Shown here: piece by piece, positions 48,844-60,373 of the stretch
Layout: each line of letters starts with the position of its first letter
Position numbering within the stretch: position 1 is the first letter of the stretch
Assembly (NCBI GenBank): GCA_958299035.1
Contig: CATQJL010000316.1
Location: 49,597,585 to 49,661,584 of the forward strand
Direction of reading: 5' to 3'
Source of the DNA: Cylicocyclus nassatus
Lineage: Eukaryota > Nematoda > Chromadorea > Rhabditida > Strongylidae
Length of the DNA: 64,000 nucleotides
The notes under the pieces: generated by a model
Told to the model about the DNA's origin: nothing
What the model saw: only the letters and a program-made list of their open reading frames with translations
Database searches by the model: none
Position numbers and translations under genes: made by a program

Positions 48844-50724
48844 CACGTGAATCGGGCAACTGTGCGTCGCGTTTTAGAGAAATACGAGCGGGATTGTATG
48901 GTAAAGGTTAAGCTTCAACTGTCAAACTTTCAAGTATTTGTTTACATCTTTGCGGCGAGTGGCTGAATATACAAATGCTGTAGAAAGACTTTCTCTTTTT
49001 TCAAAAACTCAGAACTTTTCTCTATGAGATGTGATAATTTCTCTGATATTCTGACTTTTCGTCGAATTTTTAAGAAGGGAATACTGTCTCTCAGCGCGCC
49101 TGGGGAAGAAGCGGCGACGATCCCTTGGAGGAACTCACGCGTCCCCACATCTTGGCAGTCATAGAACTAGCATTTAGTAGGAAAAAATATGCAGTGCCTT
49201 AGGCGTCTTTGAAATCTACGAATAAATGAATGAATTGTGTTTTTCTTGAGTTTTGTGTGATTTTGACTTGTGTGTGCGCAAAAATCTAAGCAACCCAACT
49301 TTTGCTTGAACATATTCATTTCTGGGACGGTTCCGTCGCAGTAACATATTTTTCTATCCACTGTTTCTTTTCTAATCAGCAGCGATATGGTCAAAATTTA
49401 GTCTCAGCTATCGAGATCCCCATGTGTTCAAGCGCTTTGCGCTCAACGCCGCCCTCTGCCCAACTAGTTACAGTCGGATCATTTCATATGATCATGTGTG
49501 TCAGTGCACATATTGTCCACCTTTGGCGTACTCATCCTGGATTTTAGGAACAGAGAGCCCTTCCGCTAAATGTTTCCAATGTTTTCTTCATGCTTCTTCT
49601 TCTTTTTGAGTACCACTCTTCACAAAGTGATGTAAGCGATAACAGGCGGTCGGTCTCTTGCGTTTTTGCATTTCTAGGGTGGGGACGTCAAAGGTGGAGA
49701 GCGTGTGCAGTGACACACATAATCATAGGAAATGGTTCGACTGTACAAACGCTGATTTTCTTCTTTCAAAGGTTTCCATTTCTGTAAGGCCCTCCGGAGA
49801 CCTCGACATATCATAATCCGTGCCACAAAAGTTGAGTTCTAATGTCCGAAAAGCTCTGTCGTGCGCTCAGTACGTCGTCTGTACAATGATAGACTCGCGC
49901 GCATAGCTTGAACATCATTGCAAATCTGAGGATTCTGGTTCCGCTTTGAACGCTCTTTCTTCATAAATGGGGTACCCTGCATGATCAAGAATCACTTCGA
50001 CCACTCGATCGGGTGGTCGAAATGATTCTTGATCATCATAAAAATCGCTTGAAACTTCAAAAATCTACTATTCGCGACAGTTCTGCAAGATCTGACTTGT
50101 TGAGGAGTTAAAAGGAGTAAAATTAGGAGTCATTTTCTACTAAGCACATCTGCACTGCAGATAAAGTATTTCAACTCCAATGTTGCAAACACGTCTTTGC
50201 AAAGATTTTGACAACCCTTGCATGAGTACATCACCATGCAAACAAAGTTCAACTTCCAACCAGAAGTTTTCGCTCAGATGAGCTTTGCGTCTCGCTGCAC
50301 GCTTACACCTGGGTGAGGTGGCTCATTCAGCAAAATCAGCGACTACGCAATGTTGACTCAAGCGCTTTTCACCATATTCATTGCAAAGGCTTAGAGAATC
50401 CTAAGGCCTTCATTCGAGTTGATCAAGTGGTTGAAAATTCGGTAAAAAAGCAGTTTTCTAAACACTGTGACTTTTATGCGTTTCAAGCAAAAAATACTTT
50501 ATCAAATTTCTCTTCAAGAAGATGTGACAAAAGTTTCACATTTTGATGATATATAAGTACAACAAATTTTAGGTGTAAGGAATGAAGTACTGGTGGCAGA
50601 ATGGGAGGTGGCTTTATAGCTATGACCAGCCTTCGGAACACGTTTTTTGGATTTTTCAATTCTTCTCCGTACAAAATCATTAAAACTGGGAGCCCTTCTG
50701 GTCAATGACATGACGTTGGTTCAG
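48844..50724 (-). repeat. right arm of giant inverted repeat
   Basis: Mirror of 46063-47943. Known differences include single bases near 49067, 49106, 50635 and 50689. Beyond 50724 the sequence is unrelated to the left outer flank. Confidence 0.9.
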
Positions 50725-52804
50725 GGTGCTGAAGTCTAGATTGCAGTAAAGATCTTATCCTTTGAGCCCAAACTCCTGGTACGCAAAACGTTAGAAGCAT
50801 TTTGGATTGCCGCGAAAAATCCAGAAATGAATAGGAAAGACGAGTGCCTTGCAATCACCACCGAACTCGCGCCTTATCAGGCCCTCTGTGGGTTTGACTG
50901 AGGTCAGGTCACTCAGGCGTATAAGTAGAGGTTGGAGGCACAGTTTTGCATTAGGTGGTCTGTTCTCCAGCTACCGATTGAGCTGCGTCTAAGGTATGTA
51001 TAGGTTCTTGTGGCTCTGGTAATGTCTTTAGCTAATCTCCTCGGTTTGTTTTGTTCTTGGCCCTTGACGTCTGAGTGAATAGACACTCTTCGTCCTTCCA
51101 GGCTCCGAAGAAGGCGTAGATCACCGAAACGTCGACGTCAGCCAATAAAAGTTATCGTACCAATCTTGGTTAAGCTCAGCAATCCCACCAAAAAGTGCCT
51201 AGCGAGCTTGCGTGACTTAGCTAGATACCGCTAAATGTAACCTTGCAGTAAAATCCTTTCGTGCAGAATAGCTAATTTTTCTTCGTAAACAGTGGGTCCT
51301 AAAACCTTTGTGGGCGAAGATTCAGCTCGGATCAAGTTCATTATTATTTCAGGCAAAACCTGCGGCGAGTTCAAGAGCGAGGGACGAGAAAGAATCAAAT
51401 GTTCCGATTCTCCCAGAAAGTCTGCCTATAGGGGTTATCCGACCAGCTAATCATGAAAATCATATCTCGTTTGCAAGATAGCTTCTTACTATAGGACTAC
51501 AGTAGGCAGTTTTTAGGTGAACATGGATTTCTTCAAAGTTTGCCAGCGATTTAATCCCTCAAAGCAAAAGACTTTTTGCGCTTTTCTCTGCTACTAAAAA
51601 CTAAGGAGGTTGCTCTATTGGGTGATGCCTACTGGAGTCCCTCATCTGCAGAAAGCACTGAGTTGCGCTTACATAAACACCCGTTCGCAGAACGGATGTG
51701 AAGACCTCAAATGCATGTTACATTACTAACGCAAATTGCTTTCTGGTGTAGACTTGCGGTAAATTGATAATTCCTGGACCTTACATATTCCCGAAATCCA
51801 CTGCTCTTTCTCTCGGCTTTGAAGAAAAACCTTTGACTTGTTTTCTATCGTGGATGTTATAAGGACACAGCTCTACTGAAAAATACTCAATAAAACTTAT
51901 TAGGTGCAATGTGCGCTGCGATATGTTATGGTGAAAACACGTTCTCACGGATATGCTCACAATACACAGCTAACTCAGTATGCTAAGTAACAACGTCAAT
52001 TGTATTCTACAGCATGACGCCATAGTAAATATTAGCTACTATGGAACAAGAAATGACCTTAAGATCACAACTGCCGATTTTGGTAAAATGCATATCCAAA
52101 GCGTCCTGACAAGGATACTGCCTTCCCTAACTGCTGAACTAGTTTCTGAGAGAAGTTATGAGCGGTTGAAAGTATAGAGTGATTGAGCTACCTCTGCATA
52201 TTACTTTAAAGACCAGTTAAAAAGACCATAATGGGCATGATGCTGTGTGTACTCACTACAAAGAGCAAAAATTCTACTAGAATAACGAAGGGTCCTTGTG
52301 CCGCTAATTGGTGTGAATGATTGATTGCAAAGTTTAGAGACGCCTAAGACTTTTACTAGAGCCGTTCAGCAGATAAGGAAAGTAGATTAGGAACCAGTTC
52401 ATCAACGCGCATTTGATGACACCATATAGTTTGTTCAGATGGCCAGTGCGGCATGCGATCTTTCTGTTCAAAACGAGCAACACGTTGAAAGCAACAATAA
52501 GCAATGTTTCGAACGCAACTAAAATAACCTAACATCGCAGATTCCTGCGCACTGTGCCTTGAGCATCAAACGAATGCAATTATCGCAATCAGCGCATGAA
52601 ATACCCTGTGCTTGACTCAGAACAGAGTTCAAAGTAATTCTTTACCAATGTGCAAAACTGAGCGAAAACTTACTGCCTACCGTACGCCTACAGTATATCG
52701 ACAGATGTGCACATCTACATACAGTATGAGCGTCTCGCCGAGCTGAATCGAACGGTGTCCTCGGATTCAAAGTTTGTTCAATCTGAAACAAGATATGGCG
52801 TGTG
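50725..52804. other. unassigned intergenic sequence
   Basis: No gene recognised. A block at 51110-51165 (GAAGAAGGCG...CCGAAACGTCGACG...AATAAAAG) resembles the 3' sequence of some retroelement families but is too short to assign. Confidence 0.4.
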
Positions 52805-52912
52805 TGCGGCGCTCTCCGCCGCACTCTAGCGGACTGCGCCGCACTCTGGCGCAGTCTACTAGAGTCCACTGCAGCGTACTCTGGCGGAGTGCGCCGCAGT
52901 CCGGCGACTTTT
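52805..52912. repeat. GC-rich degenerate tandem repeat
   Basis: Short units of the type GCCGCACTCTGGCG / GGACTGCGCCGCAGT alternate in both orientations over about 110 bases and stand out by GC content. Possibly the core of a small foldback element. Confidence 0.65.
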
Positions 52913-53652
52913 TTGACGAATTATGAGCGGTATTGTACAGTATCTTCACCACTTGTAATCATATAAGTTCCTTCTGAGCATATGTTCTTGAGCTCTTTTT
53001 GGTCAGTGCTGACCTGATTTTGGTTGTATAGAGTTGGCTTTGTTGGTGCAGTTTTAGCCTTTGGGATTCCTCTCGGGTTTGCTTCTGTGTATACAGTGCG
53101 GGTCTACCGCTTGACATTTTCGTTACCCTGTACCAATCACCACTGTTACTGTACTCGTCGTCTGCCGCTTGACATCTTGCTTACTATTGTACCACCACCA
53201 CTATCACAGTACTCGTTGCACAATTACCCCCTCTGGTTGCGACAAATAAGCCTGCTCACCACAACTCCTTGTATCGATATCAATTGTTCAAAATGGTATT
53301 CATACTAGAGTGTAACGGAGGTATAAGGCAACTTCGGCGACAAATAACTCATTGGTAGCAAGCTAAACATACACTTCGACACGGTGTATTCGCTTTGCTT
53401 TCAAAGTGAGGTTTTCACAGTGGAATGGAGGCGAAAGATTGCTTGCGTTTTACTCTGGTTGAAATTCTTGCGTGCGCGATGCATTGGAAGAAGAATCCCA
53501 AGAAGTAGCTCGACGAATCAACTGGTCGCGCTTACGTCCTAGTGAGTTCTTCTGAGTTTGCGCAACTTGTACACGGTCATCTTGATGTAACAACAAAACA
53601 TGAGCATGCTAAAACTATATGCTATAAGACCGAGGAAACCTGCCCTTCTTAA

Positions 53653-54019
53653 AGGCAGTGTCCAGGTAAATCTGCGCGCATGGGTCTTTCGCATGTAAAT
53701 AGATAAGGAGATCATAACTAAGGCACTGCCCAAGAGGCAGCGCCAATAGTTCATACACGGCTGAGAAATCCGTCCTCGAAAACCCCGCGCCTGCGCCGTG
53801 ACCATAACCCGTAAACGACTTCGCTCACTTTAACATTACGTTCGCGCTGGGACCCATGCTGAGTGTTATGGTCACGGCGCAGCCGCAGTGTTTGGGGGAC
53901 GGATTTCTCAGCCGTGAATGAATAATTTGCGCTGCGGTTTGAGCAGTGCCTAAGTTGGAACCTCCTCATCAACTTCCAGGCAAAAAACCCATATGTCCAG
54001 ATTTGCCTGGACACTGCCT
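53653..54019. mobile_element. palindromic MITE with TTAA target site (piggyBac-like)
   Basis: The termini AGGCAGTGTCCAGGTAAATC and GATTTGCCTGGACACTGCCT are inverted and lie directly between TTAA tetranucleotides (53649-53652 and 54020-54023). TTAA duplication is the hallmark of piggyBac transposases. Inner blocks also pair (ACGGCTGAGAAATCCGTCC / GGACGGATTTCTCAGCCGT). Non-coding, 367 bp. Confidence 0.65.
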
Positions 54020-54316
54020 TTAAAGTTACAACTACACAGAGCTTGAACAAACACATATCTCTTGAAATTGATAGCATGGCCGGTAGTAATCCCCCTGACC
54101 TGGCGGCATGTCTCGCCGTCAAGTCGCCGTCAACTTTACGTGAGATCGGCGTGAACACCAAGCTCGAATGTGTGCCCTCCCAACCCTTTTCACCACGTAC
54201 TTCTGGTCAAGGAGGTCATTGTGACCCTAGAGAGTTGGCAATTGGAGATTTTAATAACCCCCTAAACAAAAGTTGTTACGGTAGGCGGGAAGTGCTAACG
54301 GCAACTTCGCTAGCTT

Positions 54317-54365
54317 ACCTGGCGGCATCTCGTCGAAATTTCAGCGCTGAGAGATGCCGCCAGGT
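54317..54365. repeat. 15-bp perfect-stem hairpin
   Basis: ACCTGGCGGCATCTC (54317-54331) pairs exactly with GAGATGCCGCCAGGT (54351-54365) across 19 bases. Confidence 0.8.
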
Positions 54366-54402
54366 CAGAGAGTACGAAAAATAGCGTGCTGTTTTGAGAG
54401 AT

Positions 54403-54455
54403 CAAGGTGCCACCATCCCGACGTGCTCTTACCATGTCGAGGTGGTGGCACCTTG
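54403..54455. repeat. 13-bp perfect-stem hairpin
   Basis: CAAGGTGCCACCA (54403-54415) pairs with TGGTGGCACCTTG (54443-54455); loop 27 bases. Confidence 0.8.
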
Positions 54456-54816
54456 CTGGCGGCGTCTTAGTTTGCGTCTCGCGGCAATATCACACAATTT
54501 ACGTCCAGCAAAAAACCAAAAAAATTATTTTCCAATGAAATTATCATTTTTGCCATTATATGGGTTTTTCTCCTCCAAATTGATAATACGTATGCACAAG
54601 AAACGACTACTGATATTATAATACCATAAAGAACGCCATTTTCATTTTGCAATTGCTTTAATTCTCATCTGCAACGGTTTGGTCTCTCGCTCGCTCTTAG
54701 TCAGCTGTTTTTTCGGTTCAATGTCCATTGCGCATTGTATCGATCATGTTCACATAGGCGCTCACTACTCAGGCAGTGTTTTTATAATTGCTGCCGCACT
54801 CTACAAAAATCGAACG

Positions 54817-54893
54817 AGTGGCCGAGTGGTTAGTGCGGCGGCGCTTGAGGTTGACGCATGCAGGTTCGAACCCGCGCGATGCAGCTGTTTTAC
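54817..54893 (+). pseudogene. tRNA-like sequence (tRNA pseudogene or SINE head)
   Basis: It contains an A box (GTGGCCGAGTGGTTAGTGC) and a B box (GGTTCGAACCC) at tRNA-like spacing, as in Ser/Leu-type tRNAs. The acceptor stem and a clean anticodon stem cannot be formed, so it is not a working tRNA. It is more likely a decayed tRNA copy or the pol III promoter head of a SINE within the foldback element. Confidence 0.55.
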
Positions 54894-55063
54894 GGCTATC
54901 AGCGGCATCAAAATTTCGTTGTGCTTAGGACTGCGAAGTAAGACTATTCAAGATTATTAGATCAATCCGCGAGCTGCCGCCAGAGTTGAAAACTTCCCGT
55001 GATGTGTGTCAAGTTGGCGGCATCTATGATGCCACCAGGTAGAGTGGATTACTACCGGCCCAT

Positions 55064-56149
55064 ATGGCAGTGTTTGTCACGCATGAGTCTTAGATGGAAT
55101 AAGGGCATTAGTTTGCCCCTCACAAATCTTGAAATGCCACCATTTGGCAACTTTGACACTTGTGCATCCTTATGACTCATTGCTTCAAACTTTGGATTAG
55201 ACTAGGCCTCCTATATAGGGAGACCGGCAACATGCGCAATTTCTATGTACGTCGTCATCTCAAAAGCCAAGTTTAGTGTTATGCGAGCCTTCAAAAAGAA
55301 GAACAAAGTGCTTTGGCTTACGTGGGAAGGATACTGGGTGCCGTGGCCTTTTGCAATGAGATGTATACCCCTAAGTGCGTCTTGGAACGCTGATTCTAAA
55401 TCTATGTTCAGTATCTGCTGTGCGACTCCGTGAACGAAGTTATGGACTTTTTTCCATATTGATTTTGCGAAATTTAAGCAGTCAAAATCGTCAGTATCCA
55501 GGCTTTTTAGACTCTGATGTATCGCTGACAGTTTTCCTGAGCTTTACATGAAGCTTTACTTTATCTGTACGTTCTTTTGTAGTGCGTAAGCGATATTTTA
55601 ACGATACTGGTGAATCCTCCATCAAAAACAGTGCAAATTTTGGTGACAAGAAATGTTCATAACTTCTTTTGGAAGATCGCACAGCAGATAGTGAAAACAG
55701 ATTTGAAATCAGCGCTTCAAGATGCATTTAACGGTGTACGTTTTATTTCAAATGGCTACGGTCACCAAGTATCCTTTCCTTGTTAGTAACGTCGCCACTT
55801 GCTAACTTTGAAAAGAAAAGTGTGGAAATTGATAACATTTGCATTTCAAGGGTTTTTGGCCTTCAGCTTATGTTTTTAATCTACTCCAGAACAATAAGAT
55901 CGAGCGAGGGCATGTGAGTATGACGGAACATTCAAAAAATCCAAAGATTTGCATCGCTGAGTCTGGGTTACGTTAATGGGTATCAGAGTTTTTATCTGCT
56001 AAATCTGCTAAAGAATGAGAATTTCTTAAAAAATGATAATTTAATCATAGAACACCCGATTCAGTCGCACACTCGATCTAAACTCAGAAATCAGTGGGAG
56101 TTTCTTGGCTTGTATAACACGACAGAAGCATAATAGAAAGTAAAATTGA
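55064..56149. other. unassigned sequence with dispersed repeat
   Basis: The portion 55430-55790 shares blocks with the spacer of the giant inverted repeat (48150-48335). No gene recognised. Confidence 0.4.
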
Positions 56150-56161
56150 GCCTTCATAGGA
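56150..56161. repeat. target-site duplication of RTE (3' side of element)
   Basis: GCCTTCATAGGA, repeated exactly at 59501-59512. Confidence 0.85.
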
Positions 56162-56191
56162 TACTTACTTAGATACTTAGATACTTAGATG
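56162..56191 (-). repeat. RTE 3' tail of ATCTAAGT units
   Basis: About three tandem copies on the minus strand directly after the last coding bases, immediately before the target duplication. Confidence 0.8.
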
Positions 56192-56199
56192 GCCCGGCT

Positions 56200-59100
56200 T
56201 CACGTGACGTGCGGGCCCCAGCTCAGAAGTTTCCATTTTTCCCTGTCCCTCGCTTCTGACATCCACGATCTTCTTGGCTGACGTCGGTGGCTGCGTCCAC
56301 GAGTTCCAGGTGCAAAAATCGTATCCAGCTGATTTCTCAGCTGGTCCATCCGTTCCACGAACACGTCTGCCCATCTCGTTGGAGGTCTTCCTCGGGGACG
56401 TTTGGCTTCGCGAGGAATCCACTCCGATGTTCTTAGTGTCCATCTGTCGTCTGTTCTTCTCATTATGTGACCGGCCCATCGGTGTTTGGCTTTCGCGACG
56501 TATTCCGCTGGGTCACGAAGACGGGACATTCTTCTCATATCCGTGCTGCGAAGTCCGACTAGATGTTGCTTGCGTCGGGTCATCTTCAGAAGACTGCGCT
56601 CGAGCGCTCTGTGGGTGGTCCGTAGAGCTTTCGACGTGGCTACAGTGTCGGCCCAAGTCTCAGCTGCGTAACAGAGCGCCGGGAGAACGGTTGAGTCGAA
56701 CAGGTGGGCACGAAGCTCCGGGTCCGTCAGTTGGTCGGTGGCTTCCTTCAGGGGCCCGAAGGCGGCCCAGGCTGCTCTTCTTCTCCTGTTGAGTTCTTCC
56801 CTCAAGTCGTTCTCCATGTTCATCGAACGTCCGAGATACACGTAGGAAGACGTCTCCATAATCGGGGTGCCTTCCAATTCCATTTCTGCATCTTCGCAAA
56901 GGGCGTTCTTCATGAACTGAGTCTTCTTCCGATTTATTCGCAGTCCGATCTTCTTCCCTACTTCGTTTAGTTCCTTCAGCATCGTCTCTGCTTCGGTGAT
57001 ACTGCTCGAGAAGAGAACGATGTCGTCCGCAAAACGAAGGTTGGACAGGAATCTCCCATCAACTCGTATGCCTCTCTCGTCCCAGTCCAGTGACTTCATC
57101 ACCCACTGCAAGGCCGCGGTGAACAGCTTCGGCGAGATTGTGTCGCCTTGTCGGACCCCCTTCCCGATTGGTATGGTCAGGGGGCGATGGAATAGCTGCA
57201 TCGTCGTTGTACAGTCCTTGTAGCAGTCGGCTAACGTCCTCACGTAAGCTGGGTCCACTCCTTGATCGACTAGCGCAGACAGGATGGCGTTGGTTTCGAC
57301 GCTGTCGAAGGCTTTCTCGTAGTCGACAAAGGTTAGGACGAGAGGCAGTCGGTACTCCCGGCAGACTTCTATGACCCTCGAAACGGTCTGGATGTGGTCC
57401 ATGCAGCTGAATCCTTTGCGAAATCCAGCTTGTTCTTGGGGTTGGGCTTCATCCAGTGTCCTTGATATGCGAGCGAGGGTAATCTTCGTGAAAAGCTTAT
57501 ACAGCACACTCAGCAAGCATATTGGACGATAGTTCCGAAGATCCTCCCGTTCACCCTTCTTGAAGAGAAGGACGGTTCTTGACGTTCTCCACTAGTCGGG
57601 AATCTTCTCCTTCTGAAGGTAAGATGTCAAATGCGACGCTAGAATCTCGTGTAGACGGTGTCCTCCGGCTCGCAGAAGTTCGACGGAAAGATGATCTGGT
57701 CCTGGAGCCGTGGACGTCTTCATGGTCTGTATCGCGATACGCACTTCAGCAGGTAGAATTCGTGGTGGTACTTCTCCAGTGGGAACAACGGGCATCTGCA
57801 CGGGTGTTGATGAGCGGAAGAGGTTGGTGTAGAAGTTCTTCGCGATAGATTCCATCTTGTATCGGGAAGAAGTCGGAGTCCCGTCTTCGTTCAGTAGTGC
57901 AGCCAGCGGTACGTGATATTCGCAGAGGTCCCTTCGGCACTTCTTAAGACTTCGTCTTCTTTCTGCTGCTTCCAGTATCTTGGCTTGCCTGTACTTCCTG
58001 AGATCCTCTTGCAAAGCTGTTCTGCAACTGGTGTTGGCAATCAGTCGCTCGAGATGAGTTGCATTCGGATCCTGCCTCAATGATCTTCTTCTTTCGAGCA
58101 ATTCCTTGGTGGTCTTCGAGATGCGGCCCAAGTTCTTCTCAGAAGTCACTGAGGCGCATTCTCCGCAGGCTCGCAATCCTTTCAGAAGCCGGTCGTAGTC
58201 GTACGTTGGGTCCTCCTCGATGGGCCAGTCACAACTTGATATGAGCTCTTCCAGCCTGTTACCGTCATAAACGACTTCCTTCCTTCTCGCGGCACTATGA
58301 CAGACTTTCTTTTCCAGCCTTCGGCTGAGTCGTATCTTCGCTCGAAGGAGGCGGTGATCGGAGCCACTACAGAAGGATGGAACTACAGAGACATCGAGTA
58401 AGCTCTACTTTCGGTTGGTGAGAATGTGGTCGATCTCCGCGTGGGTCGTTCCGTTGGGCGATTCCCATGTCCACCGTCGATGTTCCTTTTTCATAAAGAT
58501 GGAATTTCCATGGAAAAGTCGTGCGGCAGAGAGAAGCCCAACAAGACGGTTGCCGTTTTCGTTCCGGAGCCCATATCCAAACTTCCCGATCCTATATTCC
58601 CTTTCCAGTGGCATCCCGATTTTCGCGTTGAAGTCGCCCACAACAAACTTGTAAAAGGACTTCTCGTTGCGGACGACCTCCTCCACATCTTCGTAGAAAG
58701 CATCTAGTTCTGATTCGTCAGCTGCTGATGTTGGAGAATAGCAGTTGATGATGCTGATGGTCTTCTGATGTGGAGGTCGTAGTCGTAGGATGCCTAGTCG
58801 AGGTGATAGGATCTCGTGCGAATCGACAAGATGGACGATAGATGGGTGGACGACAAAGCCGACGCCTCCCACGTTTCGTGATGGAACCTTTTCACCACGA
58901 ATGATGAGGGTCCCATCACTCATCTGTCGCACGTCCTTCTTCCTGGACTTCGTTTCCTGCAGAGCAATGATGTGGTAGTTGATGTGCTCTGCAGCGTCGA
59001 GAAGAGCGTGGAGGTCGGCGTTTGTGGAGACTGTCCTGGCGTTGTAAGTGCAGAGCATGAGGCAGTCTCCATGGCGTGTCGTCCGGGCAGACGTGTCGTT

Positions 59101-59241
59101 TTTGTCCAATCCGAAAGGCGCCCTAAGTACCCTGACATCGTTCTTGCTACCACCCGGCGCCGTAGGCGGGATCCGATGTACAGGGTTTTCTCTAAATCTT
59201 CTTGCTGTCTGAGTAATAAAATTTGTTCCCCTACAAGAGCA
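56200..59241 (-). pseudogene. RTE endonuclease-reverse transcriptase polyprotein, two nonsense codons
   Basis: One continuous minus-strand frame with no frameshift, open from about 59241 and ending TGA at 56200. The AP-like endonuclease (about 59060-58405) shows [23 protein letters not shown] and [12 protein letters not shown] linker follows (about 58404-57700) ending in TMKTSTAPGPDHLSVELL. The reverse transcriptase (about 57591-56700) has YRPICLLSVLYKLF, FVDYEKAFDSV, GVRQGDTISPKLF and the catalytic FADDIVLF. A C-terminal region contains CYAAETW and RWAGHIMRR. The frame is broken by TAG at 58405-58407 (right after ILTNRK) and TAG at 57592-57594 (after KEKIPD). Each could arise by one G-to-A or C-to-T change. 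As it stands it should not make full-length protein unless TAG is read through. Confidence 0.9.
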
Positions 59242-59500
59242 GACTTACTAGGCCAACTCTTGATTTTCACGGGGCGATCGCTGACTCCGGGCTTGGAGCG
59301 GGGAGAACCGCCTAGCGACCAGAAGAAGCCAGACGGCGGGGGATCTGGCGTGGCCGGTTCTTAGCTAGGCATCCGGCCGAGACCGGAAACGTCGAACTTC
59401 CTCAAAGCTTGGGAGACCCTGCCAGAGTGTACACTCGGCTGTGCATCGCAGTTCGACATCAGTGCCCACGCCACGATGAGGCGACCGACCATTGTGGGGG

Positions 59501-59512
59501 GCCTTCATAGGA
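59501..59512. repeat. target-site duplication of RTE (5' side of element)
   Basis: GCCTTCATAGGA, identical to 56150-56161. Confidence 0.85.
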
Positions 59513-59841
59513 AGGGTAAGGTAATTCTTTTTGAGTTGAAGCTGCAAAGGCAACAGTGCAAGCTCTTTTCAGGATACTCTTATCGATTCCACATAACAGA
59601 AATTCTTTTTGAATCCATCTGTTCTCAGCCGGTGTCCCTTGCCGACGTTGTTCACACAGAGCTTTTTCTACTTTGAACAGAATGCAGATGCACTTCATAC
59701 GAAGAAACATTTTCTTGTAAATTTCATCAACTTTTTAAGACGATCCTTGAGAAAGGCCCTAATCGTAGCGCATAAATTCCGTTATTGAAGCGAGAGGTGA
59801 CGCTGCCCGATTCAGGTCCAGGGTGAGATAGTTACTTAGCG

Positions 59842-60373
59842 TTGTTTTTCAGACTGCCGCACTGACTGCAGCAGACTGCAGCAGACCGCAGCTGACTGCA
59901 GCTGACCGCACTGACCGCAGCTGGCTGCAGCTGACTGCAGCAGACTGCAGCAGACTGCATGACCGCACTGACCGCAAGGGCCGCAAAGATCGCTGTAGTC
60001 TTCCGTGAAGGTGGAGAGGATAAGTAGTTGTAGTCCAAACAATCAACAACAGTACATGCCTAGATCCAAAAGACAACACGAACGAAAGTAAAACAGGTAT
60101 ATGCAATAAAGGGAAAGTCAGAACAAATATAAGTACACCAATGAAAAACAACTGCCAAAATTTGATTGAAAAGAGTAAGCTAGAACCTATGACTTCCCAT
60201 GCGTAAGTCACGGTGTTTTGACATAATCGCAATTGTTTTCTTTTTTACGAAAGCATGCACAGCGTCTGTGCGGCCATTGCGGTCAGTGCGGTCAGCTGCA
60301 GTCTGCTGCAGTCTGCAGCGGTCAGTGCAGTCAGCTGCAGACTGCTGCAGTCACTGCGGTAGTATGAAACAAC
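59842..60373. mobile_element. foldback element with CTGCAG-rich tandem arms
   Basis: The left end GTTGTTTTTCAGACTGCCGC and right end GCGGTAGTATGAAACAAC are imperfect inverses. Next to each is a 100-130-base block of tandem ACTGCAGCAG / ACCGCAGCTG units, in opposite orientation on the two sides. The spacer between (about 60000-60255) is unique. No coding capacity; the repetitive frames are artefacts. Confidence 0.7.

Larger units (their letters stand above)
45974..50724. repeat. giant inverted repeat (two 1.88-kb arms, 0.9-kb spacer)
   Basis: Positions x and 96787-x are complementary from 46063 to 47943 against 48844 to 50724, with no indel detected. I saw only about half a dozen mismatches by eye. 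The left side continues outward with the family A terminus CACTGCTGGCCATAGC preceded by TA (45972-45973); the right side lost its matching outer 90 bases. The arms begin with family A MITE sequence (compare 29154-31462) and then carry further sequence not present in that MITE. No intact gene lies in either arm. Confidence 0.9.
54076..55063. mobile_element. foldback element with ACCTGGCGGCATC motifs
   Basis: The outer inverted ends ATGGCCGGTAGTAATCC / GGATTACTACCGGCCCAT enclose about 0.99 kb. The motif ACCTGGYGGCATC recurs near both ends and in an internal hairpin. A tRNA-like sequence lies in the right half. The ends match for only about 35 bases, then again in the motif. No coding capacity was recognised. 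Confidence 0.6.
56162..59500 (-). mobile_element. full-length RTE-clade non-LTR retrotransposon
   Basis: A 3.34-kb minus-strand element bounded by the 12-bp target duplication GCCTTCATAGGA. It has a 5' leader (59500 to about 59242), one long frame with endonuclease then reverse transcriptase, and a 3' end of tandem ATCTAAGT units (56162-56191). Tandem-repeat tails, absence of a separate ORF1 and a length near 3.3 kb are characteristic of RTE elements. The intact target duplication and tail show a full-length insertion that is not old. Confidence 0.9.

Noticed and set aside
47000..49787. Pairs of identical 60-80-codon frames in the 46-50 kb region
   Set aside because: Their identity comes from the inverted repeat. 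They have no start context, splice sites or motif.
56274..59364. Plus-strand frames of 60-170 codons over the RTE
   Set aside because: Antisense shadows of the GC-rich retrotransposon frame; no domains.
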